Positions 8,861 to 18,347 of a DNA stretch of 64,000 nucleotides are shown here, one piece after another; position 1 is the first letter of the stretch; the number at the start of each line of letters is the position of its first letter. A model generated the notes under the pieces. That model saw nothing but the letters and a program-made list of their open reading frames with translations, did no database searches and was not told the origin of the DNA. The stretch comes from Caproicibacterium argilliputei (GTDB lineage Bacteria > Bacillota > Clostridia > Oscillospirales > Acutalibacteraceae): assembly GCF_029211325.2 (NCBI RefSeq), contig NZ_CP135996.1:2666001-2730000 (forward strand), given 5' to 3'. A program made the position numbers and the translations under genes.

Positions 8861-9565
8861 TTAAAGAATCATACCGCCGTTAACCCCCAAAACCTGGCCG
8901 GTCACAAAGGCAGAGTCCTCTCCTGCCAGAAATGAAACCACCGCGGCAACCTCTGCCGGTGTGCCCAACCGCTGCAGCGGGGTTTCTTCCGCCAGCTCCC
9001 GCAAAACCTCCGGCCCGTGTGCAGCGTTCATTTCCGTATCAATCACGCCGGGGGCGATGCAGTTCACACGAATGTTACTTGGCCCCAGTTCTTGCGCCAG
9101 TGCTTTAGTCAACCCGATGACTGCGGCCTTGGCCGCCGAGTAATGCACCTCGCAGGAAGCGCCCACCTGTCCCCACATGGAGGAAAGATTGATAATGCTT
9201 CCGCGTTTGACATGAATCATGTACGGCAGTGCCAGCTGGCAGCAGTGAAACACGCCGTCTATATCTACGGCGAACATCCGCCGCCACTCCACCTCGGTAA
9301 TATCCGTAAACAGCTTCTGCTGGGCAATGCCTGCATTGTTGACCAGAACGTCCACGTTTCCTGCTCTTGCAAAAAGCTGCTCGCACGCCGCACGACTGGA
9401 AACATCCGCACAAACCGCCTCGGCGCCAAGCTGTGCGGCAAGCGTTTCCGCTTCCTCCGCGTGCGTCCGATAATTGATGATGACATGAAACCCGTCTGCC
9501 GCAAGCCGACGGCAAACGGCGGCACCGATTCCGCGGCTGCCGCCGGTAACAAGCGCTGTGCGCAT
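8861..9565 (-). CDS. SDR-family oxidoreductase (FabG-like)
   Basis: A 234-residue NAD(P)-dependent short-chain dehydrogenase. The cofactor motif TGGSRGIG (residues 8-15), NNAG (about 82-85), catalytic Ser in NLSSMWG (about 132), YSAAK (about 146-150) and a C-terminal VNGGMIL are all present. The closest functional group is 3-oxoacyl-ACP reductase, but no fatty-acid genes adjoin it, so the substrate is open. It is the last gene of an operon with rsmE (15-base gap) and is followed by a terminator. Confidence 0.9.
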   Translation of the reverse strand: MRTALVTGGSRGIGAAVCRRLAADGFHVIINYRTHAEEAETLAAQLGAEAVCADVSSRAACEQLFARAGNVDVLVNNAGIAQQKLFTDITEVEWRRMFAVDIDGVFHCCQLALPYMIHVKRGSIINLSSMWGQVGASCEVHYSAAKAAVIGLTKALAQELGPSNIRVNCIAPGVIDTEMNAAHGPEVLRELAEETPLQRLGTPAEVAAVVSFLAGEDSAFVTGQVLGVNGGMIL

Positions 9566-9580
9566 CTCTCAAAGACTCCC

Positions 9581-10297
9581 TTACAAGTTATTGGTCACAA
9601 GCATAATGGCGGCTAAAGCCGCCAGCGGCGCGGTTTCTGTGCGCAGAATACGCGGCCCAAGCGTTGCCGCGCAGCCGCCTGCCTCTTGTATCAGCTGCAC
9701 TTCTTCCGGCGCAAAGCCGCCCTCCGGGCCAACATAAACGGTCAAAGCGGCGTCCTGCTCACCGACAAGCACAGGAATCCGCTCGCCGCCGCCCTCATAG
9801 AACAGCACACGCTTTTCGCCGGGCAGTGCGCAGGTTTGCTTCAGCGTCATAAAGTCTGCAACCTCCGGTATGATGCCGCGTCCGCTCTGCTTGGCTGCTT
9901 CGTGTGCGATTTTCTGCCAGCGCAGCACCTTTTTATGTGCGGCCTTTTCGTCCGGTCGGGAAATGCAGCGTGCCGTTACAGTCGGCACAATCCGCCAAAC
10001 TCCCAGTTCCACGGCTTTCTGCACAATCCAGTCCATTTTGTCGCTTTTCGGAACACCTTGGCACAGCGTCACCCTGATGCGCGGCTCCGCGCAGCTGACC
10101 CGCGTTTCTTGAATGCGGACACGGACGGTTTCGCCGCTGATTTCCGCAATTTCACCAAAGTAGTCATGTTCGTGTCCATCGCACAGCGTCACCGCCTCGC
10201 CGGGCTGCATCCGCAGACTTTTGGCAATATGGCGGGCATTTTCTCCGGTCAGCACGGCGTCACCGGTAGGAACAAAATCAATGAAAAAACGAGGCAT
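9581..10297 (-). CDS. rsmE: 16S rRNA (uracil-1498-N3)-methyltransferase RsmE
   Basis: A 238-residue SPOUT methyltransferase that methylates N3 of U1498 in 16S rRNA. Family motifs present: an N-terminal PUA-like part (MPRFFID, HIAKSLRM), QGVPKSDKMDWIVQKAVELG, RWQKIAHEAAKQSGR, the SAM-binding knot YVGPEGGF (about residue 190) and LGPRILRTETAPLAAL. All knot residues are intact. It lies between a broken cation transporter gene and an SDR gene, with short gaps suggesting cotranscription. Confidence 0.95.
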   Translation of the reverse strand: MPRFFIDFVPTGDAVLTGENARHIAKSLRMQPGEAVTLCDGHEHDYFGEIAEISGETVRVRIQETRVSCAEPRIRVTLCQGVPKSDKMDWIVQKAVELGVWRIVPTVTARCISRPDEKAAHKKVLRWQKIAHEAAKQSGRGIIPEVADFMTLKQTCALPGEKRVLFYEGGGERIPVLVGEQDAALTVYVGPEGGFAPEEVQLIQEAGGCAATLGPRILRTETAPLAALAAIMLVTNNL

Positions 10298-10351
10298 ACT
10301 TCTCCTCCTGCCCAGTAATAATTTGTTGAAATCCGCAGTGAAAGCCAGCGG

Positions 10352-11485
10352 TTACACATCGGTGTCCGCAGTCATTTCCACCTGAAAATCCGGGTAGGCG
10401 CTCTGCGCCTCCTGCCGGATCTGCTCTGCCAGCGCCTGCCGGTTTTCCGCCGCAAAGTCAACCACAATGTCGAAGTGCAGGGCTTTCGTCTGCAAATTCA
10501 CATAGAAGCCGTGCACTTCCAGAACATCGTCATGCTTCATGACAAGGTCTGTCACGCGGGTGCGCATCTCTTTTGCCTGATCATTCTTCGTATTGATGGA
10601 ATAAATGCTGATTCCGGTTAGCAAAACATTAAATTCGCAAAAAATTTTTCTGCTGATTTCGCGTTCCAAATTGTCCAGTTCCTCTGCAGTCATGGTGTCC
10701 AGCACGCCGATATGCACCGAACCGACAAACCGCTCTGGGCCGTAATTGTGCAGCACCAAGTCATAAGCGCCATTTACTTACGGCACCTCGCAGACTGCCT
10801 TTTTGATTTTTCCGGTCAAGTCCCGGTCTGCGCGGCTGCCGAGCATCTGCCCGACCGTCTCCAAAATCATTTCAATGCCGGACTTGATGATGATACCCGC
10901 AATCACCGCGCCGACCCAAGCTTCCAGTGAAATGCCGGTCAGCTGATAAAGCACCGCGCTCAGGAAAACCGATGCCGAAACAACTGCGTCAAAGGACGCA
11001 TCCTTTCCAGAGGCAACCAAGGAACCGGAGTGGACACGCTCACCCGTCCGCCTCACATATCTTCCCAGCACAAACTTCACGCCGACAGCCGCCGCGATAA
11101 TCAGCATGGCAACCGCACCGTACGCCGGCTTTTCCGGAACCACGATTTTTTTTACAGACTCCACCGCGGAGGTAACCCCCGCATACAGAACCAGCGCGGC
11201 AATCATCATGGCAGACAGATATTCCATCCGGCCGTAACCAAAGGGGTGTGCCTTGTCCGGCTTCTTCCCGGCAAGCTTGACCCCGACTATGGTGATGACC
11301 GAAGAAACCGCATCTGTCAGGTTATTCACCGCATCCAGCACCACTGCAATCGAATTGGACACAATGCCGACCACAGCCTTAAAAACAGCCAGCAGCACAT
11401 TGGTTAGGATTCCCACAATGCTGGTTTTTACAATCACGCGGTCGCGTTTCTCCTGCATCCGGCGAACCGTCTGTGTGTCCTTCAT
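10352..11485 (-). pseudogene. Cation diffusion facilitator interrupted by an in-frame TAA
   Basis: Residues 1-235 (11485-10781) carry the six-helix CDF domain: NSIAVVLDAVNNLTDAVSS with the metal-binding DxxxD, HPFGYGRMEYLSAM, HSGSLVASGKDASFDA and SRADRDL. Codon 10780-10778 is TAA. The same frame then resumes with GTA AAT GGC GCT TAT and continues to 10352 through the cytoplasmic ferredoxin-like domain (VLHNYGPERFVGSVHIG). Intact homologues have Glu between P and VNGAYDL, so GAA to TAA by one substitution is the simplest explanation. The transporter core may still be made as a 235-residue truncate; the dimerising C-terminal domain would be lost. Confidence 0.88.
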
Positions 11486-11532
11486 ACAGAATCTCTCCTT
11501 TATTAAAAAATATTACACAAAGCGAAGCTTTG

Positions 11533-12225
11533 TCAACTCTCCGATTTTTGGGAACTGCCACTTTTGCGTGCGGCGCGCTTGTGCTCTGCTTTTTTAGCAA
11601 GAGTATGGTCCACCGCATAAAACAGATAACCCAGTACGATAAACCCTGCTGCAAGCGCAGCAACCGTAACAGCCACTGTGGGCACGCCCAGTTTGTCGAT
11701 GTCCATAAACGGATACGGATACCGGCTTCCGTTTTGCACCGAACTCTCCGTTTGCGCGGCTATGACCGCATAAGCGAAATAGACCAGCGGCGCAGTGACT
11801 CCCCACACAGGGGAAAGCTTCGTCATCCATCCTTTTTTGTCGAACAGCAGCCAATCCAAAATGGCCATCGGCGGAACAACACGATGCAATAAAATTAAAG
11901 CGATGCTCCCTGCGCCATTCATATGAAAATTACCCAGCAGGAACTGTGCAATCAACATGGTAACCGTCACACTCATCATGACAATCATTTTCAGTACCGG
12001 GCAGAAAGTGATACCTTCCTCCTTCTTTTGAATGAGGAGATAAAAAGCGTCGGCTAAAAAATAGAGAACACAAGCCAAATTGCTCAAATTGGTGAAAAAG
12101 CGAAACATCCCCCAGTTTGCAGCAGTCCCGCTGAACAAGGAAAGCTGCATCTGAATCCCAACGATTCCGCAAAGGGAAATACAGAATTTATAAACAACAG
12201 ACAGGAAGCGATTTTTTATGTACAT
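11533..12225 (-). CDS. Pr6Pr-family membrane protein
   Basis: A 230-residue integral membrane protein with six predicted membrane segments and a basic, serine-rich C-terminal tail. The patterns FRFFTNLSNLACVLYFLADA, HRVVPPMAILDWLLFD and SRYPYPFMDIDKLG are characteristic of the Pr6Pr (FAR-17a/AIG1-like) family, whose bacterial function is not established. AGGAG precedes the ATG by eight bases. It is the last clearly chromosomal gene before the defence island. It lies 47 bases upstream of the broken CDF gene on the same strand and may share its transcript. Confidence 0.82.
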   Translation of the reverse strand: MYIKNRFLSVVYKFCISLCGIVGIQMQLSLFSGTAANWGMFRFFTNLSNLACVLYFLADAFYLLIQKKEEGITFCPVLKMIVMMSVTVTMLIAQFLLGNFHMNGAGSIALILLHRVVPPMAILDWLLFDKKGWMTKLSPVWGVTAPLVYFAYAVIAAQTESSVQNGSRYPYPFMDIDKLGVPTVAVTVAALAAGFIVLGYLFYAVDHTLAKKAEHKRAARKSGSSQKSES

Positions 12226-12810
12226 CCCATTTTCTCCTAATCATAAACGGTATTTTCATGGTCTTCTGTATGCCGGCTGAGTCGGTCATGAACTCTGCTG
12301 TGGCGATGACGCCGGCTTATCGCACCGCAGCCCCTTGTTCAAAAAAGTCGCACGAGCACTAACCAATCCTTGCGCTTAGATTGAATTAAGTATAGCACAA
12401 AAGCATCCCAACAAAAAGCAAAAAATTCATGTGCAAATTGACGCCCTGATACATGAATTTCCTTTCACAGACGCTGCAAGACGCGTTGAAAACGCAGCTG
12501 AATATTAACAGATAAAGCAAGCAGGTCCAGGCGTAAAAGCCCGGACCTGCTTGCTTTATCGTTGTTTGCATAGCTCTGGCAATACAAACACAATTCCGAA
12601 ACAATTTTTTAGCGCAAATAATTTCGGATTATTTGTGTCATTTGCTCAATTTAGATGCAGGCTTTCGACGCAAGTTTTCATTGAGAAAAGGAAAAGAGCC
12701 ATTCCAGCAATTTCATTTATTTACTCTCTGCATGCCGATTTGACCATAACACAAAAGCCGGGAGTTTATACACTATGATAACTTTACAACTATATACAAA
12801 AAGGTTAATT
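12226..12810. other. Gene-free segment at the island junction
   Basis: No convincing gene is seen. Composition shifts from about half GC on the left to strongly AT-rich on the right, marking the boundary between chromosome and defence island. The main feature is the long hairpin listed separately at 12511-12560. Confidence 0.6.
12511..12560. repeat. Perfect 18-bp inverted repeat (hairpin)
   Basis: Arms 12511-12528 and 12543-12560 are perfectly complementary (begins GATAAAGCAAGCAGG), and the 14-base loop contains a further GGC/GCC pair. There is no T-run behind either arm, so it is not a standard intrinsic terminator. It may be a recombination or element-end remnant at the island junction. 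Confidence 0.7.
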
Positions 12811-13461
12811 TCAACTAATTACTTCTGCAAAATCATAAAAAAGGTGACGCAACTCGATCACTCCAATACTATCGGATGTGTATTCACTATAATATTCTCC
12901 ATACTCAGTGTCGCACTGTGCCAGCGAAAATGGAGTAGCAACAACATCTGTCAACAAGGTCTTCTGTAACTGGCTGATTTTGGTCGCAGCATCCGAAATA
13001 TTAATGGCTTTGACGACATATGCAAACATAATATTCTTTTTATGATAAGAGGAATACTTGGGAGGAGTAGAAACAAAACGGCTGACACCATTAATGATGT
13101 ATTCTTTATTTAAGTGCTGAGTGCCATCAATTCGTTTGCACTCAATCAGAAAATAGCATTTTGAATTACTGAACCAATCAGAGGAAATCACCTTTATATC
13201 TGATCGTCCAATGTACTGATCTGTTTGAGGGTCAAAATTTTCAGGGGCTTGGAGTACATAACGAAACTCTGACACACCGTTGTTAAGGTAACATTCAATC
13301 AAATGATTTGTAATTTTATCTTCATCATTTTTCAACATGTTTTCAGTGCTACGGCAATTCGCTTTCATCTGTGAGCTACATTGTATTAGATGAGCGATTA
13401 TTCTCTTGAGACTTCCTGCAGCAAACAAGGCATTAATAGATTCATTTTTAAAACCTCCCAT
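12811..13461 (-). CDS. Small PD-(D/E)XK-like nuclease, defence island
   Basis: A 216-residue protein of no named family that I recognise. Residues about 85-110 read GRSDIKVIS, then YFLIECKRIDG: an acidic residue on one strand and E-x-K on the next, the pattern of the PD-(D/E)XK nuclease core. Its start overlaps the stop of the upstream methyltransferase (TAATG) and GGAGG sits nine bases before it, so the two are coupled. The segment is AT-rich like that methyltransferase. Inference: it is the endonuclease, or a nuclease-like partner, of that protein. A virus-type Holliday nuclease or an inert remnant are alternatives. Confidence 0.6.
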   Translation of the reverse strand: MGGFKNESINALFAAGSLKRIIAHLIQCSSQMKANCRSTENMLKNDEDKITNHLIECYLNNGVSEFRYVLQAPENFDPQTDQYIGRSDIKVISSDWFSNSKCYFLIECKRIDGTQHLNKEYIINGVSRFVSTPPKYSSYHKKNIMFAYVVKAINISDAATKISQLQKTLLTDVVATPFSLAQCDTEYGEYYSEYTSDSIGVIELRHLFYDFAEVIS

Positions 13462-16412
13462 TAGTGCTTTCCTCCATTTCTGGAGAGTATTTGATTTGTT
13501 ATGTCCATCAAATCGAGCCTAGCGATTGCCGGATGCCAATTTTTATAGTAGTTCGGCTTAATAATGTAGAAAGAATTCTCCTCAAAATAAATTACGTCTT
13601 TGAGAGAATAAAACATTTCATTAGTTCTGTGCGCAGAAAATTTTGCAAACATTGATTTCTCGAGAGTAGTATTGTTAATAAATTGCAACCATTCCTCGGG
13701 TTTAGAATCAACAATCATGACTTCAAATGCGCTATAGTGCTTCGCAATTTTTGGATACACATTGATTTGAATATACTTTCCTGTACCTTCAAAAACATCT
13801 GACAAATACTTGTAATAATATTTACTGTACTCGTTAAAATCCTTTTCCTCTACATTGCGATAAACGTCATGATCATTTTTCCCAGTTAATTGTGGAATTT
13901 GAATGCGCAGTGCATAATCAACAAATTCATTATCAGACAAATTAAATGCCTTAAGAATCATCAAATTGAGTTGGTTTATTTGAGCAGTTGGATCATCACC
14001 TACAACGAAAAAATCCTGCTTTATTAAGTCTTGAATTAGTTTTACTTTGTTAGCAATTTCAAGGCTGTACACAAATGGAAATTCAAGGATTTCCTCCACT
14101 TGACGTTGTTCACGCTCAACACCTAAAGAAGATCCCAACATTAAATTGAAATACGCATATACCTTAGAATTTAGTAATCCAACAATATTTAACAACTGGG
14201 ATTTCTGTTCAAAAGAGCCCTTAACTGCAAATACTGCTTCTTTAAATACAAAACTATTTTCTTCATATACTGCCTTCATGGTATAATCTGACATATCAAT
14301 ACCACGCAACATCAAACAATATGGTGCCTGAAACAAGGTGGCATCTCGCGTTCTGTGAATTTTAGTCTTTGAGAATGTAGAAATATTACTAAGTGCAATT
14401 GAAAAATGATCAATTGCATTTTTTGATTCTAATAACGGCTGTCCATAAAGATGAGACGCATCCATTTTTTCACCGTCATTGTATTGTACACCAGTTCCGT
14501 ATATAAGGACTGGAGTTTGCGATTTTATATATTCACGAAGAGTAGGGAAATTTTTCTTCAGAAAAAGGATTAGATCAATATCACCTGTTAAACCATAAAC
14601 CAACGTCTTCCATGCCCAATCGTTTTCTTTAAGCAACTTTTGTTGAACATGTTTGACATCAGTCTTCTCCACAACCACTATGTTAAATAGCTCAAAAAAT
14701 ATATTGCGTTTCATTGAAATATACTCAAAACGATTTTCAAGATTCTGGAGTTCATTTTTGCCTGAAAATCTGTAAGACAATATAACCGCAGGGGCATCTG
14801 CGTTTTTAAACACAAGTTTTCTAACAGATGATAATTCAATAATACGAACGATCTCTGCTTGAGTTAGTAAAAACTTTCTAAATAACTTTGATGGATTTTT
14901 TTGCATATAAAGTATTGTCGAATGGAGTATAAAGCAGCATTGCGTTTCTGAATTACAAAAATCCTTCGAACGTAAAACAAAAGAGCGACAAGTATCATTG
15001 TTTTGCAAATATTGTACATATCCATGCTTTTTACAATATTCGACATGAAGCCCCGGTTTGTTTGACCATGGCGGATTTCCAATGATAAAATCAAACGGTA
15101 TTTTTTGGAGTGAGGACAAATTTTCCTCATCAAAGAAATCGCATACAAACAGATTATGCCCTTTTAAATTTGGCAAACGAAAACTGTGCAGTGTTTTCGG
15201 GTTCTTATAATCCAACATTGCCAAATATAAAGAAAAAATAGCAACATCAATGGCGTCTTCATTCAGATCTATGCCGTATATATTATCTGTCAAAGTATCA
15301 CACAGTAGTTTATCGTTTTCAGTAAAGAAGGCTCCGTTCAATTCTTTTTCGATCATACGGCGATAACTGTCAACTAAAAAAACGCCAGAGCCACAGGAAG
15401 GATCGAGTAATTTGCATGTTCCTTTTTCTTTAATGTGCTTGTCAATTGTTCCGTCAAGGATGTAATCCACTAAATACTTTGGTGTATAAAAAGCGTTATC
15501 CTTATCCCGTGCTTCTTTACCAAGTAAGATTTCATAAATATTACTGATCAATTCAACAGGAATGATATTGAAGTCGTACAGATCAAATAGAGATAACTGA
15601 CCGCATGAAGAATTAATATTGGCTGCCAGAAAATCCTTGATTTCTAATAACGCAATGGGAGTAAATGCTTTATCATTAATTTCGTCTCCCAGTTCAAATA
15701 GGTTTCCGTTAAATTTTTTCTTCAAGTGCGTGAACAAAGAATATATAGAGTCCTTATTTTCAAGCAATTTAAGTAACGCTGAACGCGATGCGGCTACATT
15801 GGACGAAAAACCAGGATAATCCAAGTCAACGCCTCTGTCAATAAGATAACGAATAAAAATTAGACGCAAAACCAATTTAGTTGCATATGACAGATGGTAT
15901 GTGTTTCGTAATTTATCTGTCAAATAAACCAGATTACTCAGCAAAACATCGTTGAGCTTTTCGCTGCTAAACTGATTTGTGTATCGTTTCCAGAAATTTT
16001 GACTTGTTATTTCAAAAAATGAAAATGGAGAATTATCATCAATCGAATCCACAGAGAGATGTTCAATCTGAGTCAATAGCAATGTCTTTTGATCAATTGT
16101 ACATCCATTGTAAATTGTTACAGTATCAGTGCCACAAAAAATGGCAACAGGTATTTGTGCATTCCAGATCTTTTTGTTTATTGCTTTCCTGTCATCCTGA
16201 TTGTGGAATTCATCAAAGAATAATACGAATGGTTCGTTTTCGACCATGTAGACAGCGTAGGGAGCCAATTCTTTTAATACCTTAATTGTATGTGTGGTCA
16301 GTTGTGTATCGTCAAAATTGTTATGTCCATATATTAGGCATGGGGAATTAGCATACCCTAAACGTTCGATAATTTTATCTAAGTGCTTACTCAAGAGGCT
16401 CACCACCATCAA
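13461..16412 (-). CDS. Eco57I-like N6-adenine DNA methyltransferase (type IIG/IIL-like)
   Basis: A 983-residue protein. The central region has the gamma-class amino-methyltransferase motifs: FYTPKYLVDYILD, motif I LLDPSCGSGVFLVD (about residues 340-353), IYGIDLNEDAIDVA, and catalytic motif IV IGNPPWSNKPG (about 449). A target-recognition region follows (about 600-980). The N-terminal 130 residues resemble the nuclease domain of type IIG enzymes, but the usual E-x-K catalytic pair is not evident (FVLFFDEF, then VAIFCGTDTVTIYNG). Start: no RBS precedes the first codons; TTG at 16394, behind GGTGGTGAG, is a good alternative. AT-rich compared with the Res and Mod genes upstream. Confidence 0.85.
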   Translation of the reverse strand: MMVVSLLSKHLDKIIERLGYANSPCLIYGHNNFDDTQLTTHTIKVLKELAPYAVYMVENEPFVLFFDEFHNQDDRKAINKKIWNAQIPVAIFCGTDTVTIYNGCTIDQKTLLLTQIEHLSVDSIDDNSPFSFFEITSQNFWKRYTNQFSSEKLNDVLLSNLVYLTDKLRNTYHLSYATKLVLRLIFIRYLIDRGVDLDYPGFSSNVAASRSALLKLLENKDSIYSLFTHLKKKFNGNLFELGDEINDKAFTPIALLEIKDFLAANINSSCGQLSLFDLYDFNIIPVELISNIYEILLGKEARDKDNAFYTPKYLVDYILDGTIDKHIKEKGTCKLLDPSCGSGVFLVDSYRRMIEKELNGAFFTENDKLLCDTLTDNIYGIDLNEDAIDVAIFSLYLAMLDYKNPKTLHSFRLPNLKGHNLFVCDFFDEENLSSLQKIPFDFIIGNPPWSNKPGLHVEYCKKHGYVQYLQNNDTCRSFVLRSKDFCNSETQCCFILHSTILYMQKNPSKLFRKFLLTQAEIVRIIELSSVRKLVFKNADAPAVILSYRFSGKNELQNLENRFEYISMKRNIFFELFNIVVVEKTDVKHVQQKLLKENDWAWKTLVYGLTGDIDLILFLKKNFPTLREYIKSQTPVLIYGTGVQYNDGEKMDASHLYGQPLLESKNAIDHFSIALSNISTFSKTKIHRTRDATLFQAPYCLMLRGIDMSDYTMKAVYEENSFVFKEAVFAVKGSFEQKSQLLNIVGLLNSKVYAYFNLMLGSSLGVEREQRQVEEILEFPFVYSLEIANKVKLIQDLIKQDFFVVGDDPTAQINQLNLMILKAFNLSDNEFVDYALRIQIPQLTGKNDHDVYRNVEEKDFNEYSKYYYKYLSDVFEGTGKYIQINVYPKIAKHYSAFEVMIVDSKPEEWLQFINNTTLEKSMFAKFSAHRTNEMFYSLKDVIYFEENSFYIIKPNYYKNWHPAIARLDLMDITNQILSRNGGKH

Positions 16413-16475
16413 AGTTAATCTGTGTCTATAATTGATTACTATTTGTGTTATTAAATTATGATAACCCCGCTACAT

Positions 16476-18347
16476 TTAACTAACAGCCCAGACTGTTTCA
16501 TCCCCGCAGATATTTCGAATTTTCAGTCGCAGAGGCTTCTTTTGACTGCGGATCTTTCCATCCCAGAATTCCTTTGTCTTTTCACCGTTTTTGATAACAT
16601 AGCCGAGCTTATCAATCTTGATTTCACTGTCGGAGTGCCACTCGCCGCTATCGGATGTGCAATCGACGCTGAGAAATTCAATCAGCTCAAGTCCGTCTTC
16701 GCTGATTTCAATCGGCTTATAAGGCTTTTTCGCGCTTGAGTTTAAAAACGCCTTTTGGTTGAAATCGCTGATTTTCTGCATCACACGATCGCTAGCGAAC
16801 TTTTCAATTATTACTTCAAACCCGCCGAACAAGTCCTCATGGGATTCTTCCAGTTTTACTTCGGCGTAATCTTCAACAACCACGTCGTCAAGAATCGCTT
16901 TTAGGTCGCGAAGCTCAATTTCAACATCCGTACTGTCATCCTCCGCGATGAATTTTCGGATTTCTTCTTCGCTTGTAATATCCACATAATAAACAATAAC
17001 TTTTTTAATATTGGGATCAAGGTCGGGAATAGCTTGATGAATGATGCGGTTCATCAGCACCACATCAAGCAGTTTTGAACCGCTGTCCATCAGGTTCGGC
17101 ACATAGACCGGGATGGTGCCGAGCTTGCTGTCGGAGACAGCGCCCTCCCAGAAAGAATCAAGTGAATCCTCATTTCGCAGCCCCGGAATAAGGGATTTAA
17201 TTTTGTCCATCGTCTGAACCGGGTTGCGGTAGAGCGATACGCCGTCCTTGATTTCCAGTATGTCAAACGCCGCGCCGTCGGCAACCAATCTGTCACGGGT
17301 GGTCTGGATGGAGTTAATGCCGATGTCGCAATGAATAAAACGCCTGCCGAGTTTATTAGCGACAGCCGCCGTAACGCCGCTTCCGCCGAAAAAGTCGGCG
17401 ACAAGCATGCCCTCGTTTGAGGATGCTTTAATAATACGTTCCAGTAAAGAAGTTGGTTTCTGAGTTGCATAGTCAACTTTTTCTTCTGAAGTTGGCTGTT
17501 GTTGAAACGACATAATATCATTCCATACATCTCCAAATGGTTTTCCTTTTTGTTCGACTTGATCACGATAGCGAGTGGTACCATGAGCAACCATATAATG
17601 TCTTCCATTTTCATCAACACGATTAAACGAGTTTAAATATTCTTGAGTATGTGGTTGCCTTAATTTATTAAATATTCGATTGTCTGATTTTGAATAATAA
17701 AGAATAGTATCATGTCCTCTGACCCAGTTGGGAGCCAAGGTCTTAAAGCCAGATAGAACTGAAATATCCCAAATAATCTCGCGTTGAAAATTATCTTCTC
17801 CAAATATTTCATCCATAAGAATTTTCACGTAGTGAACAATATGCCAATCCAAATGCACATAGATGCTTGCCGTTTGGCTCATCACAGACTTAATTGCCAT
17901 AAGATTTTCATACATCCAGTTCAAATATTTTTCTTTGTCCCACACATCGCCGTACATTTTTTCCTCAAAGGCTTTGAGTTCCTCAATGTCGAGTTCCTGC
18001 TCGGCTGTGACTATTGCCTCCGCGACCTTGGGATTGCGGCGGATATAGACGTTTTTGGCATAATCCGCACCGCTGGCAAAAGGCGGGTCAATGTAGACAA
18101 GGTCAACCTCGATGCCCCGCTCTTTTAAATAAGCGCAGGCGGAAACACATTCGCCGCGAATCACCATGTTACCATTTTCGTTTTTGCCTACGGTTTCGAC
18201 TTTTTCCATCTCATACAGCGGCATCCCGCGTTCCAAGACCATGGAAACGTCGTTTGCGCCTTTGTATTTGAGAACACGGTTGAAGTTTGCAAGAACGGCC
18301 TGCCCCTCAACCGGTTCGGGGATAAACGGTATATATTTCTTAGGCAT
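16476..18347 (-). CDS. Type III-like restriction-modification methyltransferase (Mod)
   Basis: A 623-residue beta-class amino-methyltransferase. Motif IV is VDLVYIDPPFASGADY (about residues 79-94), followed by a long target-recognition insert and then motif I ADFFGGSGVTAAVANKLGRRFIHCDIG. Order IV before I defines the beta class used by type III Mod subunits, which methylate adenine N6 on one strand and recruit Res. The ATG at 18347 lies eight bases behind GGAGGA and overlaps the res stop by eight bases, so Res and Mod are coupled. Longer N-terminal starts lie in the res reading region and are unlikely. Confidence 0.9.
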   Translation of the reverse strand: MPKKYIPFIPEPVEGQAVLANFNRVLKYKGANDVSMVLERGMPLYEMEKVETVGKNENGNMVIRGECVSACAYLKERGIEVDLVYIDPPFASGADYAKNVYIRRNPKVAEAIVTAEQELDIEELKAFEEKMYGDVWDKEKYLNWMYENLMAIKSVMSQTASIYVHLDWHIVHYVKILMDEIFGEDNFQREIIWDISVLSGFKTLAPNWVRGHDTILYYSKSDNRIFNKLRQPHTQEYLNSFNRVDENGRHYMVAHGTTRYRDQVEQKGKPFGDVWNDIMSFQQQPTSEEKVDYATQKPTSLLERIIKASSNEGMLVADFFGGSGVTAAVANKLGRRFIHCDIGINSIQTTRDRLVADGAAFDILEIKDGVSLYRNPVQTMDKIKSLIPGLRNEDSLDSFWEGAVSDSKLGTIPVYVPNLMDSGSKLLDVVLMNRIIHQAIPDLDPNIKKVIVYYVDITSEEEIRKFIAEDDSTDVEIELRDLKAILDDVVVEDYAEVKLEESHEDLFGGFEVIIEKFASDRVMQKISDFNQKAFLNSSAKKPYKPIEISEDGLELIEFLSVDCTSDSGEWHSDSEIKIDKLGYVIKNGEKTKEFWDGKIRSQKKPLRLKIRNICGDETVWAVS

